This document shows positions 5,356 through 5,876 of a stretch of 5,876 nt of DNA, one piece after another. A model generated the notes under the pieces. It was not told the DNA's origin. It searched no databases and worked only from the letters and a program-made list of their open reading frames with translations. Position 1 is the first letter of the stretch, and the number at the start of each line of letters is the position of its first letter. Made by a program: the position numbers and the translations under genes. The DNA is from Chloroflexota bacterium. Its GTDB lineage: Bacteria > Chloroflexota > UBA5177 > JANWHV01. Location of the stretch: positions 1 to 5,876 of the forward strand of contig JANWHV010000300.1 in the NCBI GenBank assembly GCA_025450255.1, read 5' to 3'.

Positions 5356-5876
5356 GTGGAACGCTATCGCGTCGCCGCGATCGCCGGAGACGGCGTGGGG
5401 CAGGAAGTGATCCCGGCCGGGAAGCGCGTGCTCTCGGCCGCGGCGGCGCGCGCCGGTACGTTCACGCTGGAGTACGAGGATCTTCCCTGGGGCAGTGACT
5501 TCTACCAGCGCACCGGCAGGATGATGCCGGAGGATGCCTTGACCACCCTGCGCGACTTCGATGCCATCTACCTCGGCGCCGTAGGCAGGCCGGACGTGCC
5601 CGACCACGTCACGCTCTGGGGTCTACTCCTCCCTATCCGCCAGCAGTTCAGCCTCTACATCAACCTACGGCCAATCAAGCTGTTCCCCGGCGTGCGTTGC
5701 CCGTTACGGGACAAAGGGCCGGCCGATATCGACATGGTGTGCATCCGCGAAAACTCCGAGGGCGAGTACGCCGGAGTCGGTGGCCGTGTTCACCTTGGCC
5801 TGGGGCACGAGGTGGCCCTGCAAACCGACGTGTTCACGCGTACCGGCGTGGAGCGGGCAGTGCGTTATGCCTTTGA
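5356..5876 (+). CDS. Tartrate/D-malate-type dehydrogenase (TtuC family), 3' truncated by window
   Basis: The first 173 codons of a beta-decarboxylating dehydrogenase of the isocitrate/isopropylmalate superfamily; the frame is open to the window edge, so about half of a ~350-360 residue enzyme is seen. It starts with GTG, and V6-A-A-I-A-G-D-G-V-G gives the family's N-terminal nucleotide-site strand. GAVGRPDVPDHVTLWG, then LPIRQ and NLRP (R105), and RENSEGEY (131-138), are typical of the tartrate dehydrogenase/D-malate dehydrogenase group rather than leucine-pathway isopropylmalate dehydrogenase. K108 stands where some relatives have Arg (LRPIK). Members use NAD and a divalent metal to oxidise, and often decarboxylate, D-malate, meso- or L-tartrate. 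The upstream Shine-Dalgarno is weak (AGGCGA, 5345-5350), and the gene follows the aldehyde dehydrogenase by nine bases, so coupled expression is likely. The metal-binding Asp residues lie beyond the window. Confidence 0.9.
   Translation, partial: MERYRVAAIAGDGVGQEVIPAGKRVLSAAAARAGTFTLEYEDLPWGSDFYQRTGRMMPEDALTTLRDFDAIYLGAVGRPDVPDHVTLWGLLLPIRQQFSLYINLRPIKLFPGVRCPLRDKGPADIDMVCIRENSEGEYAGVGGRVHLGLGHEVALQTDVFTRTGVERAVRYAF

Noticed and set aside
1..5876. CRISPR arrays, tRNA or rRNA genes, insertion sequences
   Set aside because: No regularly spaced repeats, tRNA cloverleaf, rRNA-like stretch, transposase or terminal inverted repeats were seen.

Overview
The window is GC-rich bacterial DNA carrying a small metabolic gene cluster. 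Shine-Dalgarno sites are clear, start codons are ATG/GTG/TTG, genes are tightly packed, and long antisense shadow ORFs lie opposite the real genes, as expected at high GC. The family set (CBU_0592-like membrane protein, split transketolase, SDR, Sad/GabD-type aldehyde dehydrogenase, TtuC-type dehydrogenase) fits a free-living proteobacterium or another high-GC heterotroph. No single gene fixes the lineage.

Layout. Positions 1-262 hold no supported gene, but contain a terminator-like hairpin (127-155) and a second hairpin (199-220) with the same arm sequence. A lone plus-strand gene (275-526) encodes an 83-residue membrane protein. A convergent gap (527-647) with a 13-bp hairpin separates it from a minus-strand operon read from 3610 down to 648. 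That operon is: transketolase N-terminal subunit (TPP/pyrophosphate domain), transketolase C-terminal subunit (ATGA overlap), two small ORFs of 60 and 45 aa that may be one frameshifted gene, and an SDR dehydrogenase. Divergent from it is a plus-strand pair: an NAD(P)-dependent aldehyde dehydrogenase (3946-5346), then a GTG-started tartrate/D-malate-type beta-decarboxylating dehydrogenase that runs off the right edge.

The 335-bp divergent region (3611-3945) contains a plus-strand stretch resembling the last ~45 residues of an FCD-domain GntR-family regulator. This suggests that a regulator gene once lay here and was deleted down to its 3' end. An imperfect inverted repeat (GCATGCT-N7-AGCATAC, 3646-3666) just upstream of the transketolase genes is a possible operator.

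Together the enzymes could act on sugars and sugar acids: C2-ketol transfer (split transketolase), alcohol/ketone oxidoreduction (SDR), aldehyde-to-acid oxidation (ALDH) and oxidation/decarboxylation of a 2-hydroxydiacid (TtuC-like). This resembles known catabolic clusters that use a dedicated two-subunit transketolase, but no kinase, isomerase or transporter is visible, so the substrate cannot be named. The least explained sequence is the pair of small ORFs inside the operon (1458-1786) and the regulator remnant.
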